The notes beneath the pieces are model-generated. The model did not search any database, had not been told where the DNA came from, and saw only the letters and a list, made by a program, of their open reading frames with translations. A stretch of 64,000 nt of DNA. Source: Sordaria brevicollis (Eukaryota; Ascomycota; Sordariomycetes; Sordariales; Sordariaceae). How positions within the stretch are numbered: position 1 is the stretch's first letter; every line of letters starts with the position of its first letter. Location of the stretch: the NCBI GenBank assembly GCA_033439795.1, contig JAUTDP010000007.1, positions 2,356,001 through 2,420,000 on the forward strand, written 5' to 3'. Shown piece after piece: positions 39,601 to 51,952 of this stretch. Both the position numbers and the translations under genes were made by a program.

Positions 39601-42600
39601 AACGCTTAACCGCTATTTACGAATTTAATAAAATTATTTTAACCGAAAAAATCGTTAACGATATTTAAAATAAGGAGGGTAAAAAATATAAAGATATATT
39701 ATTAAAAAACCTTTATAGGTTTATCGAAACTATAGCGGGTAATAATTCCGAGGATAATATTAAGGCCGTAATTTTAATAAAGTTATTAAACTTAACAGGT
39801 AATTTTAATTAAAATATTCCTATATATAAAAAGATTATTTATTAAGTTATAGTAATTAAAATCGCTAAATAAATTAATTTTAATAAAATTACGGAGGAGG
39901 ATGCAAAGAAGTTTCTTAAAAAAAATCGATAATTAATATTATTAAAGGAAGAAATTATAATCAAAATCCCTAAGCGGTATTATAAGAATATTTTAGCTTT
40001 CTTACCCTAATTAATAAAAGAAATCCTATTTTATCGTATTTATAATTATAAAATTAAATTATTACTAAGCGCTAAGCCGTTTAACGTTCGCGTTCGCCCG
40101 ACATCCCTTATCGAAATTTTAATTATTAAATAATAAATTAATAATAATCTTCGTAAAAGTTTTATCCGCCCTTTATAATTAATTATAATTACCCTTATCC
40201 TTTTAATTAAAAAACTGGGTAGCGGAATTCGAATTTACGTAAATTATAAAAGTATTAATAATATTATTTTAAAATTCCGCTACCTACTCCCGTTAATTAA
40301 AGAGATTTTAAATTCGATTTATAAAATAAAGATTTTTATTAAATTAAATATTATTATTATATTTAATTAGATATAGGTTAAAGAGGATTACGAATAATTA
40401 ATTACGTTTATTATTTATTTCGGTTTATTCGAATTTTTAATTTATTTATTTAGCCTTTAAAGCGCGCTAAATACGTTTTAAAATTATATTAACGATATCC
40501 TATATAATATTTTCGACGTTTACGTAATTATATATTTTAATAATATCTTAATTTATTCCGATAATAAAAAGGAATACGAATAATATATTAACGAAATTTT
40601 AAAACGAATAATTAAAATAGGATTATAAATCAATATCGATAAATACGAATTTTATACGATATATACAAAGTATTTAAATTTAATTATTACGCCTAGTAAT
40701 ATCGAAATAGATCCTAAGAAAGTCGCTACCGTTATAATATAATAGGTTCCCGATTTTAAATATTTACTATAACGTTTCCTAAGTTTCGCCAATTTTTACC
40801 GTCGTTTTATAAAATACTTTTCGATTATAATAAGATTATTTTACGAATTAATTAAGAAAATAATATTCGTAGATTAGAAATAAATAAAGCGGTATTAAAA
40901 TTCTTTCGAAATATTGAAGAAGGCTTTTACGAGTAGACTAATTCTATATATTTATAATTAATTTAAATTAATTATTATAGAGACGGACGCTTTAAATTAG
41001 ATTTATAGAAGAATTTTATTATAATATAATAATAATAACGTTTTATAACCGGTCGTTTATTTTAATTAGAGATATTCCGCCGCCGAATATAATTATAATA
41101 TTTATAATAAAAAATTACTAACTATTATTAAAGTATTAGAAGAATAGAAACCGGAATTTAAAAAAGCGTAATAATTATTTAAAATTTTTATAGATTATTA
41201 AAATTTAAAAATATTTATAATTAATAAATAATTAACGCCCTACTATATAAAATAATTTTAATTCTTATTTTATTTTAATTTTATAATTAAATACCGACCG
41301 GGTTCCTTCTAAATTCGCCCCGACGCCTTTAACCGTAAATTAAAAGATATCTTTAAAAATATAAATAATGAGCGGTTATTAATACGTAATAAGGTTTTAT
41401 TAAATAAAAACCTCTTCGTTAATAGCGCTTTTATTTTAGAGCTAGAAGACGAACCGGACGTAAGAAACCTCGTCGGTTATAAATATAAGGCTTTAAAAAA
41501 AATAGAATTAGAAGAGTTAATAAAAATTGAATATTTATACGAATTAAATATTTTAAACGAAAAGTTAATAAATAATTTAATAACGGAATTTTATAAAAAG
41601 TCTACCTTCTTATAAAACGTTTTAGCCTACTTATTAAATTTTAACCATTGCGTATAATTAAAGGAAGTGCGTAAATAAATAGCGAAAACTTCGTTCGCGG
41701 AATATTATACTATTTAAAGATATATTTATTTTAAGAATACCGTTATTATAAACCCTAATAATTCCACTCTTTATTTACAATTCCTTCGATATATCTACAA
41801 TTTACTATTAATAAAGCATTTAAATAAAGAAAAGACCTTCTATTTATTATTATAATTTTACTTTTAATTAAAGATATATTAATCCGTTAAAATATATTAT
41901 AAAGTATATTTTTAATACGTAAAGATAAAGCCCTTATAATACTCCCTTTACGGTTTATTAAAATTATTAACCGTTCTTTTCACACTATAGAAAAATATTT
42001 CTATTAATTATATTACCCTATTAACGCCTTATTTTCAAAGGGGATAAGAATTTAAATATATCGCGGTAATAATTAATCGGTTAATTAAAATATATTACTT
42101 TATCCCTTATAAAATTTTAATAATAAAGGAGCTAACGGAGCGTTTTATCGATAGAATTTATAACTTTTATAACGTACCCAATATTATTATTTCTAATTAT
42201 AGTATATAATTTATTTTAATATTTTAAAGGACCTTATTTTCAAAATTAAAAATAAATTTAAAACCTTCGTTTATTTTCTATTTATTTATTAATAATTAAA
42301 TTAAATATATTAACGCCGAAATAAAATACTATTTAAAGATTTATATTAATTAAATTTAAAACGATTAGGTCGATTAACTATTAATTACGGAATTTATAAA
42401 AAATAATACCGCCTCTAAAATTATAAAAATATTCCCCTTCTTTATTAATTACGGTTTTAACCCGCATATAAGTATTAAACCGGTTACCCTTTACCCTCCC
42501 GAATTATTAAAAACTTAAAAGGCCGAATTCTTTAAAATTTATAAAGTAGCGGAATAATTTAAAACTATCCTCGACTTTATAATAATTAAAGTAAAGTAAA

Positions 42601-43300
42601 TATAATAACGTTACGAAAATAACGCTAATATTAGGAGGTTAGACGCCCCGGTTTATAAGCCGGGCGATATAATCCTTTTTAATACTTAAAATTTTAAAAC
42701 CGGTCGCCCGTACGTTAAATTCATTTTACTTTTCGAAGGTCCTTTCCCGATCGTTAAAATTAATATTTATTCCGTTACCTTTAAGTTATTAATTAATATA
42801 AAATACAAACGGATTTTCAACGTAAATAAAATAAAGCTTTAATTACTAATAAAATTATTAAATTAAATATAATAGTAATAGGATATCCGCGCTAATATAG
42901 GGAGGATTATATACCGAACGGATAATAGCGAAGATTCTTTCGAATAAAATTTTATAAAAATCGATAAATATAAGAAGGAGAGGGGTTATTAAATATATTA
43001 TATTATTTGGACTCCCCTTTATAAATTTAATTAATAATTATATATTAATATAGCGATATATTTAAAAAAGGTTAGGGAATTTTACGAAAAGTATCCCAAT
43101 GCCTTAATACCGCTAAATTAGGCTAAGGCCGAAAGGAAGAGGTTTAAGGAGGAGGTATAGAAATTAAAGGAATTAAAAATACCGTTACTAACGGAGAATA
43201 TAGAAATTCCGGCCGAAGAATAGAAGGAAGTAAGGAGAAGGTTGCTATAATTGAAGACCGCTACAACTATAGAAATTTTTCGAAGTATAGCAATACGTTT
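36700..43300 (+). pseudogene. RIP-inactivated gag-pol of the gypsy element
   Basis: Coding remnants on the plus strand are in gypsy order. A gag-like basic region lies at about 37.0-38.4 kb. RT is centred on 40533-40559. An integrase core at about 41.8-42.5 kb still resembles the conserved ISDRGSQF and FHPQTNGQTE boxes with His, Gln and Asp codons altered. A tail near 42.96-43.1 kb reads IIWTPLYKFN then VREFYEKYPNA, like the end of a chromodomain. Stops concentrate at Gln/Trp positions. Domain limits are by eye. Confidence 0.75.
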
Positions 43301-43365
43301 AATAGGGATTTCTATTATTTTATATAATAATAATCAATTATACGGCTTCTTTTAATTAAGAGTAA

Positions 43366-43660
43366 TATTATAGGCTTAATTTAGTAATTGTACGTAATTT
43401 AGTTACGTATTTGTACTAAGGTTGTAATTATTATTAAGATAATTATAACTTTATTCGGCTAGCCCGCCGCTACAGTTGTATAGCGATACGGTCGCGGTCC
43501 CGGTTATATAACCACGCGCGCCCTGCGCGCGCATGGTCTGTGCGCCGTACCTTTATAAGGGTAGCTACCCGCGTATAGCTTCGCTCCCTTTCCTCTTTTC
43601 CTTCTTCGTGTAATATCGTATATCCTATTCTACCTACCTTGGTCGTATTTACCCGTGATA
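43366..43660 (+). repeat. 3' LTR of the gypsy element
   Basis: Direct copy of 36316-36610. The outer half retains CA/TG sites lost in the 5' copy. Confidence 0.88.
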
Positions 43661-43689
43661 ATAACATTATTAAAAAGTGCTAAGCAATT

Positions 43690-43712
43690 ACCCCGCGGCG
43701 GGGTAATAATAT
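43690..43712. repeat. GC-rich palindrome beside the gypsy insertion
   Basis: TTACCCCGC-G-GCGGGGTAA has perfect 9-bp arms and stands out in AT-rich DNA. It lies in the right MULE arm, about 27 bp past the gypsy target duplication. Its function is unknown. Confidence 0.7.
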
Positions 43713-44404
43713 ATAATAAAGAATAATAATTAATAATTTATAAAATTTTTAACCTATTAAAAAATTTATATTTAATATAAAATTAAAGTTTTAACCAATA
43801 ATATTATTAATAATTATAAAATAAACCTATATATTAAATATTGGACTTTATATTAATATATATAGTAGGATATTAAAAAAGGAATTTATCTTCCTTAATA
43901 TTTATTAATACTAAACTATATAGTAATATTTATAATTTTTCGGTTACGTTTCCCGTATAAGTAATAAAATAAGAAATATAAATTCGAATTTATATTAAAC
44001 TCTTATATAGGATAATATTTTAAAAGGTATAGTAAATAAATTAATAATTATTCGTAAATCCTTCTACTTAAAATTTGAATTTTAAATATAACGTTATAAG
44101 TAAATAAAAGGATTTCCCCTACCTTCATCGCATTACTTATCCTTCCTCGCGTTCTTCTTCTCTTCCTCCCTCCTCCTTTTTCCTCCTCTAACGCAAATTA
44201 TTATTACTAACGTACGTATACTTTTATTTTACTTTATTTATATAATTATATTAATTATTCTACGTATTTAGAAAACTTTTTCCTTATATTATAATTATAT
44301 AAACGTACGTATTTATTATTATTTTTATTATTTTTTTACGACCGCAATTTAATTCTAATTCTAATTTTAATTTCAAATTAATATCGCGATCATTATTTAA
44401 TAAT

Positions 44405-45395
44405 ATGCCTTCCACTACCCGCAACAGTAATAGCGCTTCTAAGTATAAAAACGACGACGACGTCGGCGGTCGCGGTTCTTCCGCTAAAAAACCCGTAAAT
44501 ATATATTATTAATATTATTTAACTTTTATATATTTATAAAGGTTTTATAGAGAATTATTATAACGCTTTCGAATAAGTAACCCAGTACCGAGCGGAAAAT
44601 CCTTTGCGCTCCCTACGTTACCCGTACCGGCGTAGTTAGCAATTATAAATATTATAATTAAATAAGTAAAGGTATAATTTACGCCGAGTATATTAAAAAC
44701 GGTTATTATATTAATTACCGTCCTATAAATATTATTAAAAAAATTTTTGTTTAACCTTTAATTATTTATTAATTTATATATTTTTTAAATACCGGAGTAT
44801 ATATATAACCGTTTCTTCGAATAGTAAGAGAAGAATTCGGTTATAAAGGCTATAATTAAATATATTATTACGTATATATAGGAATACGCCGCTTTACTTC
44901 GTATTATTTCGGTTAGAAAATAGGTCGAAAAGAAAATTACTATTTCGCCTATAGGTATAAGTATAATATTTATCCAACCGAAGGATAATATCGCTACGTA
45001 TATAGCGCTATTTTTTATTAAGAAAGAGGAGAAACCTAAGTCCGAGAAAGATAAAGAAATGGCTTTAAAAGTTAAATAAATCGAAATTTTAGAAAAGATT
45101 GCCGAAAGCATTATTATTATTAGTATTAATATTAATAATATTTATAATAATTTATATAGTATTTTCGAAATTACTATAAATTATATCCTTTACTCTTAAG
45201 TATTAAAACTTCGGTTAATTTTTATAATTATAATATATTATTATTTATTATAATTTTTTTAATAAGCGCCCCCTTATTAATAGTACGGCCCTAATTAAGA
45301 AGGATAAGGGTAAGGAGCTTAAGGCTCTTAGTAATAATAGTAGTAATAAGGGGAATAAGGGTAGTAAAAGTAATAAGGGTAATAAAGTTATTAGA
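44405..45395 (+). pseudogene. Second degraded reading frame in the right MULE arm
   Basis: After a pyrimidine-rich stretch (about 44110-44180) resembling a fungal leader, an ATG at 44405 opens MPSTTRNSNSASKYKNDDD, basic/acidic and uninterrupted for about 34 codons up to a possible GT donor. Further stretches read as coding with TAG/TAA at likely Gln sites, ending in a Lys/Ser/Asn-rich tail near 45.3 kb. No family is recognised. It could be an accessory MULE gene or part of another buried element. Confidence 0.35.
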
Positions 45396-45947
45396 TAGGA
45401 TTAATATAATTTTTTTTTATATTTTTATTAATTATTATAAAATATAATCTTTTTTTATATTTCTTTTTTTTATATTATTATCTTTTTCGTAAAGGAATAG
45501 CGCTATAGTTTTAATAAAACCTCTTTAAAAGGTATTATTATAAAGAGAAATAAAAATTCTATTCAATAAATTATTTTTTAATAATAAAATTTTTTTATTA
45601 TTATTTCAATTTTTAAAATACTTTTTCAATATATAAAACCAAATTTCAATATTATATTTCGTAATACTTAATATAAAGTCTTTTAATTTTTTGATTTAAA
45701 ATTTAAAATTTTAGGGCAAAGTTTATCTAATTATTTATATTCTATTAATAAAGTTTTAAATATTCTACTTTATATTTACTATTTATATATTAATATTAAT
45801 ATTATCGTCGATATGCCGGCCGCGATTGCGTATATCGGCGCCGCGCTTGCGCTTGTTTGTCGTTGCGTAAGCGCGGTGTATACGGGATATAGCGTGGTGC
45901 GTACGGGATTCCCAAGTTTCGAGTGACATTGTTGTTGCGTCCGTGCG

Positions 45948-46002
45948 GTGGTACGGTAAATTGCCTAAAATGGACTTTGGAGGGAGTTGCGCGGACCTGG
46001 AT
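45948..46002 (-). repeat. Right TIR of the MULE
   Basis: Inverted partner of 32984-33038, and the less mutated of the two. Confidence 0.85.
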
Positions 46003-46115
46003 ACCGTCCCCCTCCCAGCCATCGCTTCGCTTCGCATTTGGGATTCCGGAACCTCGCGAGTTAGGGGTTGACATATCGTGGATTCGTGGGGCCGGCGTAA
46101 GATGGAAAGGTAATC
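46003..46115. other. Spacer between MULE and copia element 2
   Basis: About 110 bp of normal, non-RIP-like sequence, including the TAATC target copy (46111-46115). It is the only host-like DNA between two large insertions. Confidence 0.6.
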
Positions 46116-46283
46116 TGTAGAATAGTAGCAATACAGGGGTATTGAGAATGAGGGTGCAGAGTATCTTGTATAGAATCTATTCTATGACCAGGAAAAATCC
46201 CGCACATAGAAATTAGGGTTTTGCCCAACAATCTAGATTATATAAGGAAGGCGGTAGTAGGAAACCTACCCCTATATTTGATA
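46116..46283 (-). repeat. 3' LTR of copia element 2
   Basis: 168 bp. The outer part keeps CA sites; the inner part carries G-to-A and C-to-T changes relative to its partner. Confidence 0.9.
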
Positions 46284-46462
46284 TACCCCCCCAACTACAT
46301 TGGCGTATGCTAGAAAGCTGGTTAAAGGCGCCTAAATGAAGCTATTCCCAGATTTTATACCCTTAAAGTTAATAAATCCCTAAATAATCGCTTTTGAAGG
46401 CATTGCCTATTAATTATACTATATTTAAAAGGTCCGCGGTATTAATTTTTAATAATTAATTG

Positions 46463-46606
46463 GGCGCCGTAGTTTAATAATTAAAGCGTTAAGGTCTTAT
46501 ATTAAATAATTATATAGTATTTTTAAATTATATTTAATAATATACTCCCTGGATTATCTTTAATAGTTATCCTTAAAGGTCGCGGGTTCGAATCCCGTCG
46601 GCGCTA
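46463..46606 (+). tRNA. tRNA-like gene with intron, reads as Lys(CTT)
   Basis: It folds as a cloverleaf. Acceptor GGCGCCG (46463-46469) pairs with CGGCGCT (46599-46605). The D stem is GTTT/AAGC. Anticodon stem TTAAG (46489-46493) pairs with CTTAA (46572-46576). The T arm is GCGGG-TTCGAAT-CCCGT (46582-46598), discriminator A. By position the anticodon is CTT at 46496-46498, with a 71-bp intron at 46500-46570 directly after base 37. That is the standard intron site. Base 32 as G is unusual, and Ile(TAT), one frame over, is an alternative if the anticodon arm is shifted. Several weak pairs look like C-to-T changes, so it may be a RIP-damaged copy. It lies within copia element 2, antisense to it, near its 3' end. 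Confidence 0.6.
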
Positions 46607-46899
46607 AATTTTTTGCCTTTTTTCCTTCTTATAAATATTATATAGGATTTTTTCATTTTATAAGGGTTATTTTAGTAGAGTAATATAAGTCGATAATTAC
46701 TTACAATGATATTATCTTTCCTTTTTACCTCTTTAAAGTATTCTATCCCCGTTAGAATTAAATTATTAATATATTCGCGTTAATTAATTTTAATACCCTT
46801 TCTTTCTCCTTCTTTAAATTCGAAATATTTATAAAACCTATTTGGCGAATAAATTCCTTATACTTCTCTATAATTAGTACCTTTATTAACCCGTCGGCG

Positions 46900-49800
46900 A
46901 TTATTTCGGTTATAAGTACGTAATATATATTGAATATACTACGCTATTATCCTTTTCGGAGCTAATAATTGTAAATATCGATATATTTAAACTTAATTTG
47001 AAGTTTGGCGTTTTCTTTAATAATTAAACGGATCGTTTAAACGTTATTATATCTTAATAGGATATTTTTATCGTTAGTTCCTAAATTGAGAATTAGCGAA
47101 TCGAATAAGCGTTTTATTTATAAATTTTTATAAGCCCCTTATAATAAGGATAGTAATTTAGCCTCGGTAGTAGAGGTAGTAACGGTATTCTATTTATTAA
47201 TTCACTAATTAACGGTTCTATTTAATAATTATATAGCGAATCCTTATAAATTTCGTCGATTTAAAATATTATCGGTATAAGAGGCGTTAATTAAAATTAA
47301 GAATAAATTACTACCTCCTAATTAGAGTGCGTAATCTTTAATACCCTTAAGGTAAGTGAATAATCGGTTAATAGTAACGTAATAAGTACCATTAGGATTA
47401 GTAAGGAAACGGGATAATTTAAAGCCGGTAAAGGCGCTATCGGGTTTAATAATAATTAATACGTATATAATTTCGCCGATTACTTTTTAATATATTTTAA
47501 TAAATTTAAAATTAGCGGTACTTTTAAAGGGGAGGAGTTTTTTAATATTTATAAGAATTTAAGGAAACGACTGGGATTATTAGAACTTCTTTATAATTTT
47601 TTTAATATATTCGCATTAAAATAATTAAATTAATTACTTTATTCGGTTTCGAATAACTTTGATATTTAAAAATTATTAAATATTATTACCGTTTGTTAAT
47701 TAGTAGTAATTTTCTAGAACGTTAATAATTTTAGTAGCATTATATTTATCCTTATTTTGGTAGGTAAGAATAATATTATCGACGTAGAAAAAGATTATTA
47801 CACTTCAGTAAGTAAATATATAGGGTTCTATAAGGATAGGGACTAAATTAATAGTAATAAGCGTTTTAGTAAATTCGTATTACTATAATAAAGGGGAGCG
47901 CCGAAGATTATAGAGGGCGCGTAATAACTTAATAATTTTGCTTTATTGGGTATATCTTAGTAATATTTATATATAAATAAGTTTATTAAAAAGGGCGTTA
48001 ACGAAAGCGTTAATAGTATCGTATTATTTAAATTCGAGGTTGAAATGACTTATAATAATTATTATAATATAGAAGGTACGAATCGCTAAAATAGCCGCGT
48101 AAGTATCCTATAAATTTTAAAATTATTAATTTCCTTTTATAATAAGGCGTATTTTACTTTTGAAGTAATAACCCGCTATATTAAATTTGTAAATATATAC
48201 CTATATAGAATCGAGGGGGATAATTCTTTAATATTCTTCCTAATTTACTTACTTCTATAATCCTTTTATATTATAATTTTAAAAATGCTCCCTTTTAATT
48301 TAATGAAATATCTTTTAAAAAGGATGGAAGTAAAAATTTTAATAGCTTTTAAATAGAGGGGGGAATTTTTAACGGTATAAGGTATTTAATATATTTAATA
48401 TATTATACCTTTTAACGTCGTCGACGGTAAGCTTCGAATCCGTATAAAAATCGTCGTTATCGACTTTTAAACCGAATTTCTTTAATTAATTTAAATTAAT
48501 ACAATCGATAACGCGATTATTATATATATTAATTTAATAGAGACTAAGCGCATTTAGGAAGGAAGCTACCTAATATAAATATTAATTTACTCGGGGGAAA
48601 TAGGTAAGAGGTTATACTAAAGGGACGCGATTTAAATTCTTAATAAAAAACGAAATTGGACTATTAAGGGGAGTCGGTAGATTGTAATTAATTAACTTAT
48701 CCGTTTTATTTATTACTATATCTTATTAATTATTCGGTCGCTCTAGTATTTAAGGACGTAGTATTTCCTCTTTTTATTTATATATATATTCGGCGGGCTC
48801 GGTAGGGATTGTAAGGGTTTCTAACTCCGCGGGTATAAGTTCGATAATTAGACCGAAATTATTTAATTCGTTATTAATATAATTCTTTAAAATTAAGAAG
48901 GGTATAATAAAATCGTTTTCTAATTAATAGAAATTATTTAATTATACGGCTAATTCTTCTAAGGAGATTTTGAACGAGTTTTGGAGTTTTTTAATATTAT
49001 TTATAAAAACCTCGTTTTCGTTAAAGATTACGTTTTTAATTATTATAATTAAATTAGTATAGGGATTTTAAATTCGGTAAATGTTTAACGATTAGTAACC
49101 GACTAAGTAATTAACTTAAATACGTCTTTTAAACTTCCTGGTTTTATTATAACTACGTAGGATTTCTATAATAAGCGCAAAAGTTTTATAACTATAAACT
49201 TTTAAGTATACTAAAGTAGGGATTATTTTTTGCTAACCGCTATTATAATTTATTATATAGGCTTTGAAACGTTCCTTTAGGGTTTTTTAATTAAAATTAT
49301 ATTTAGGAGTTTTATTAAGAAGGTAAATTATAGCCGCTATAATCTTTCTCTAGAATTCTTTTAGAAAGTTTATAGATTTTTTTATAGTTTTAGTTTTTTC
49401 GCTAAGTATACCCCCCGAACGCTTAGCGCCGCCGTTCTATACTTAGGTATATAGCGTAGAGGGTTCGACCCTAATGCCCTATTACGATAGAAAAATAGCG
49501 ACCTTAGGTTTGGTTATTATAATTTCGTTATTATATTCGATTACCTATACCTAGATTTAATATTAGGTCTTTAAATTAGTAATAAGGGAAGATAAGGCTA
49601 CGATAATAGAGTCGGTAATCTTTTTAGTAAAGTAGTATATCTAAAGGTAACTAAACTAACGGTTAATTACTACTATTAATATAAAGACCTAATTAAACCC
49701 TGCTTTTATTAGAGTGTATTCGAAAAAGTCGGTGGCTACCCTTTATCCTAATCCTTTAAACGCGACGCGGGTAGCCTTCCTAATTTAGCGTTTTAATTTA

Positions 49801-51900
49801 GCTATTATATACGTATCGTAGTATATTAGATTTAGACCCTTAAAGCGTACGCTATATTCCTTATTAATTAATTAAATAAGGGTTTTAGGTTTAGGGTAGT
49901 TAAATTTAAGGTATTAGCGTAAAGTATCTCCTTTTTAGGGTTTTTTAACAATCTTACTCTAGGGAATTCGAACGTTAAAAGAGGATTGGTTAACGCTATC
50001 TTTAGAATTAAAAAGGATATATTCAAGGATAAATTATTAAAAATAATTAGAAATAGAATAATAATAGGAAAGATCGGGGGCGCGAATATAAGAATTGATA
50101 ATATCCTAGGAGTAATTAAATTCTATAAGTTTTCGAAGAGATACGAAATTATAAATTATATTTAGAATTAGCGCTACGTCGTTTAGACGAAATTTAAAGA
50201 GGTTACCTTTATTATCGTTAATTAGGATATAAACGGTCCCGTATCCTTTAATTATTAATAAACCATTATTAGCCTAAATATAATTTCTTTTATTTATAGG
50301 GGTAAAGTCTTTAAAACGGTTAATTTCGTTAAAGATATAGATTATCGTATTTAAATTAAAAATAGTTAAATTTCTTAATAGGTATACGGGAGTTTCCTAT
50401 CGAAATTTTAATATTAAGAAATTGGATTAATGGCCAATTTTACTAATCCTCCGACTTTTAAATTAGAGTCCGCTATTAAAAGTATTAATCGCAAATTCTA
50501 TTAGCCTTTTAATAGGAATTTATTACGCTAATACGGTTTTAGTATTCAATTTACGGAATTTTTACGCAAATTAAGTACTCTTTTAATAATTTTTATTAAT
50601 TATACTTTAGATACGTTAATTAAGAACCTAATTAAAATTAGGCATTAAAGAAGGGATTATATACTAATATTTATTATAAAAATAGCTAAGTTTCTTATAA
50701 GTTTCGTAAATTTACTTTTGGCGTTTATTATCTTAATTATTAATATTTTGGCCGCGCTTCCTACCGGTATTACTAGAAGCGTCCCCTATAATTCGATTAT
50801 TAAATATAGGGGTAGGAAACGTATTATTTTTTAGGATTTAATTATATAACTTTTTAGGGTAATAATTATAAACCCGTTCCTTAAAATTGCGGGCTAAATT
50901 AAAATAAGTAAGATTATCGTTTAAGAGCCTTTTATCCGTAATTTTGAAGGACGTAGCCTAATTCTCAAAAGGGGAATTGCTAGGTTTACTTATTACGTTG
51001 AGAAAATCGGTCTTCTATATTTTAGGGTTAATATATTCGTCGATTTTAAAGTATTTACCGATAGCTATAATATATTCCTATTTTTATAGCTAATTGGTTT
51101 AGTTACGGGGATAGGTCGTAATATTAATTTTATCGCGGTAATTAATACGGATATCGTCGTAAGTTTATTCCTCGTCGAATTAAACGTTAGATTTTATTAT
51201 ATTGTATTAAGCGGATAGGGAAATAATTCTTTTAAAGTAAATTAATTAGAAATATTAATTAATATTATTTTTTATTTAAGTACGAAGGGTAATAATCTTT
51301 TTTTTATAAATTTCCTAAATTTTTATATTACGACGGTAATTAATTATAATTTCTTAATAATTATAATAATTGCATTCAATTAAGAAATTATAATAGCACG
51401 TTGCGTATAAGATTAGAATTAGGGCTAGGGCGATAAGAAAAATTAGGGCCCTAATAACCGGTTAAATAGCGGCGGTATTAGTAAGCGTAGGCGCGGTCGC
51501 CTTTTATTAAGAAGGAGGCGGTATCGAAGTATAGTTGCGTATTTTTAAGGAGGGTCCGTTAGCCGTTTAATTTTTTTTAATAAATTGAAAAATCTTTTAT
51601 TAAAATTAGGAGTCGCTAGTGCTAGGGTTATTAATCAAATTGGTAGTAACGGCCGCGGCGTAGATTAAGGGATTTATAAAGTTTTTAGCGGTAGGCTCTA
51701 TAAGGATAATAGGCTACGGCTTCCTATTATTGGGATTAATATACTTTTATAGTCTTAATTCGAATACTTTCGATTAAAATCCTTTATCCTATATAATCCA
51801 ATCGTTAATAGACTTGAGGACGGCGTCGCCCGCTTTCTTGAAATCGGTAATCGAAGATATTATTATAATTATTATTATTAATCGAATATTGTTATTATTA
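46900..51900 (-). pseudogene. RIP-inactivated gag-pol of copia element 2
   Basis: On the complement, gag-like sequence starts near 51.87 kb (before it, the likely leader) and RT is recognisable at 47772-47786. Readable stretches lie on both sides. No frame is open. Integrase and RNase H must lie between about 50.5 and 48.5 kb and below 47.5 kb respectively by copia order, but I did not resolve their active residues. Confidence 0.65.
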
Positions 51901-51952
51901 TTGTATTCTGCCGGGTTATTGTAATCGGGGGGTAGTAAATAAGATTTTTAAT

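Larger units (their letters stand above)
36316..43660 (+). mobile_element. Ty3/gypsy LTR retrotransposon, chromovirus-like, RIP-degraded
   Basis: A full-length 7345-bp element. The LTRs are both 295 bp (36316-36610, 43366-43660) and the target duplication is ATAAC (36311-36315, 43661-43665). Ends read TATCACAGGC...GTGATA, i.e. TG...CA after RIP. Orientation is plus: the RT box YFNNILIYS (from YLDDILIYS) lies at 40533-40559. Integrase-like sequence follows at about 41.78-42.5 kb, then a chromodomain-like tail near 42.95-43.1 kb. RT before integrase is gypsy order. The LTRs contain a TATA-like ttatataac followed by a pyrimidine-rich stretch, probably the promoter. It is nested in the MULE, so it inserted later. 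No open frame survives. Confidence 0.9.
32984..46002 (+). mobile_element. Mutator-like (MULE) DNA transposon, split by a gypsy element
   Basis: Inverted repeats of 55 bp (32984-33038, ATCCAGGTCCGCG inward; and 45948-46002) match at about 50 positions, and the differences are C/T or G/A. Inside the left arm, the plus strand at about 34685-34960 still reads as a MULE transposase domain (see pseudogene). The gypsy element 36316-43660 sits inside, so the MULE alone would be about 5.7 kb. The interior is AT-rich, CpA-poor and without open frames. I found no convincing 8-11 bp target duplication at the outer ends; the true termini may lie a few bases further out, or the duplication has mutated. A one-element reading of both arms is inferred from the TIR pair. 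Confidence 0.75.

Noticed and set aside
44785..45111. 108-codon minus-strand frame with hydrophobic residues
   Set aside because: Ile/Ser/Tyr-rich by-product of AT composition inside the MULE arm.
32984..46002. Giant cargo-carrying (Starship-like) element
   Set aside because: No tyrosine-recombinase captain gene or cargo genes; the content is explained by a MULE plus a nested gypsy element.
45802..46131. 109-codon minus-strand frame
   Set aside because: Runs through the MULE right TIR into the copia LTR, so it cannot be an ancestral gene.
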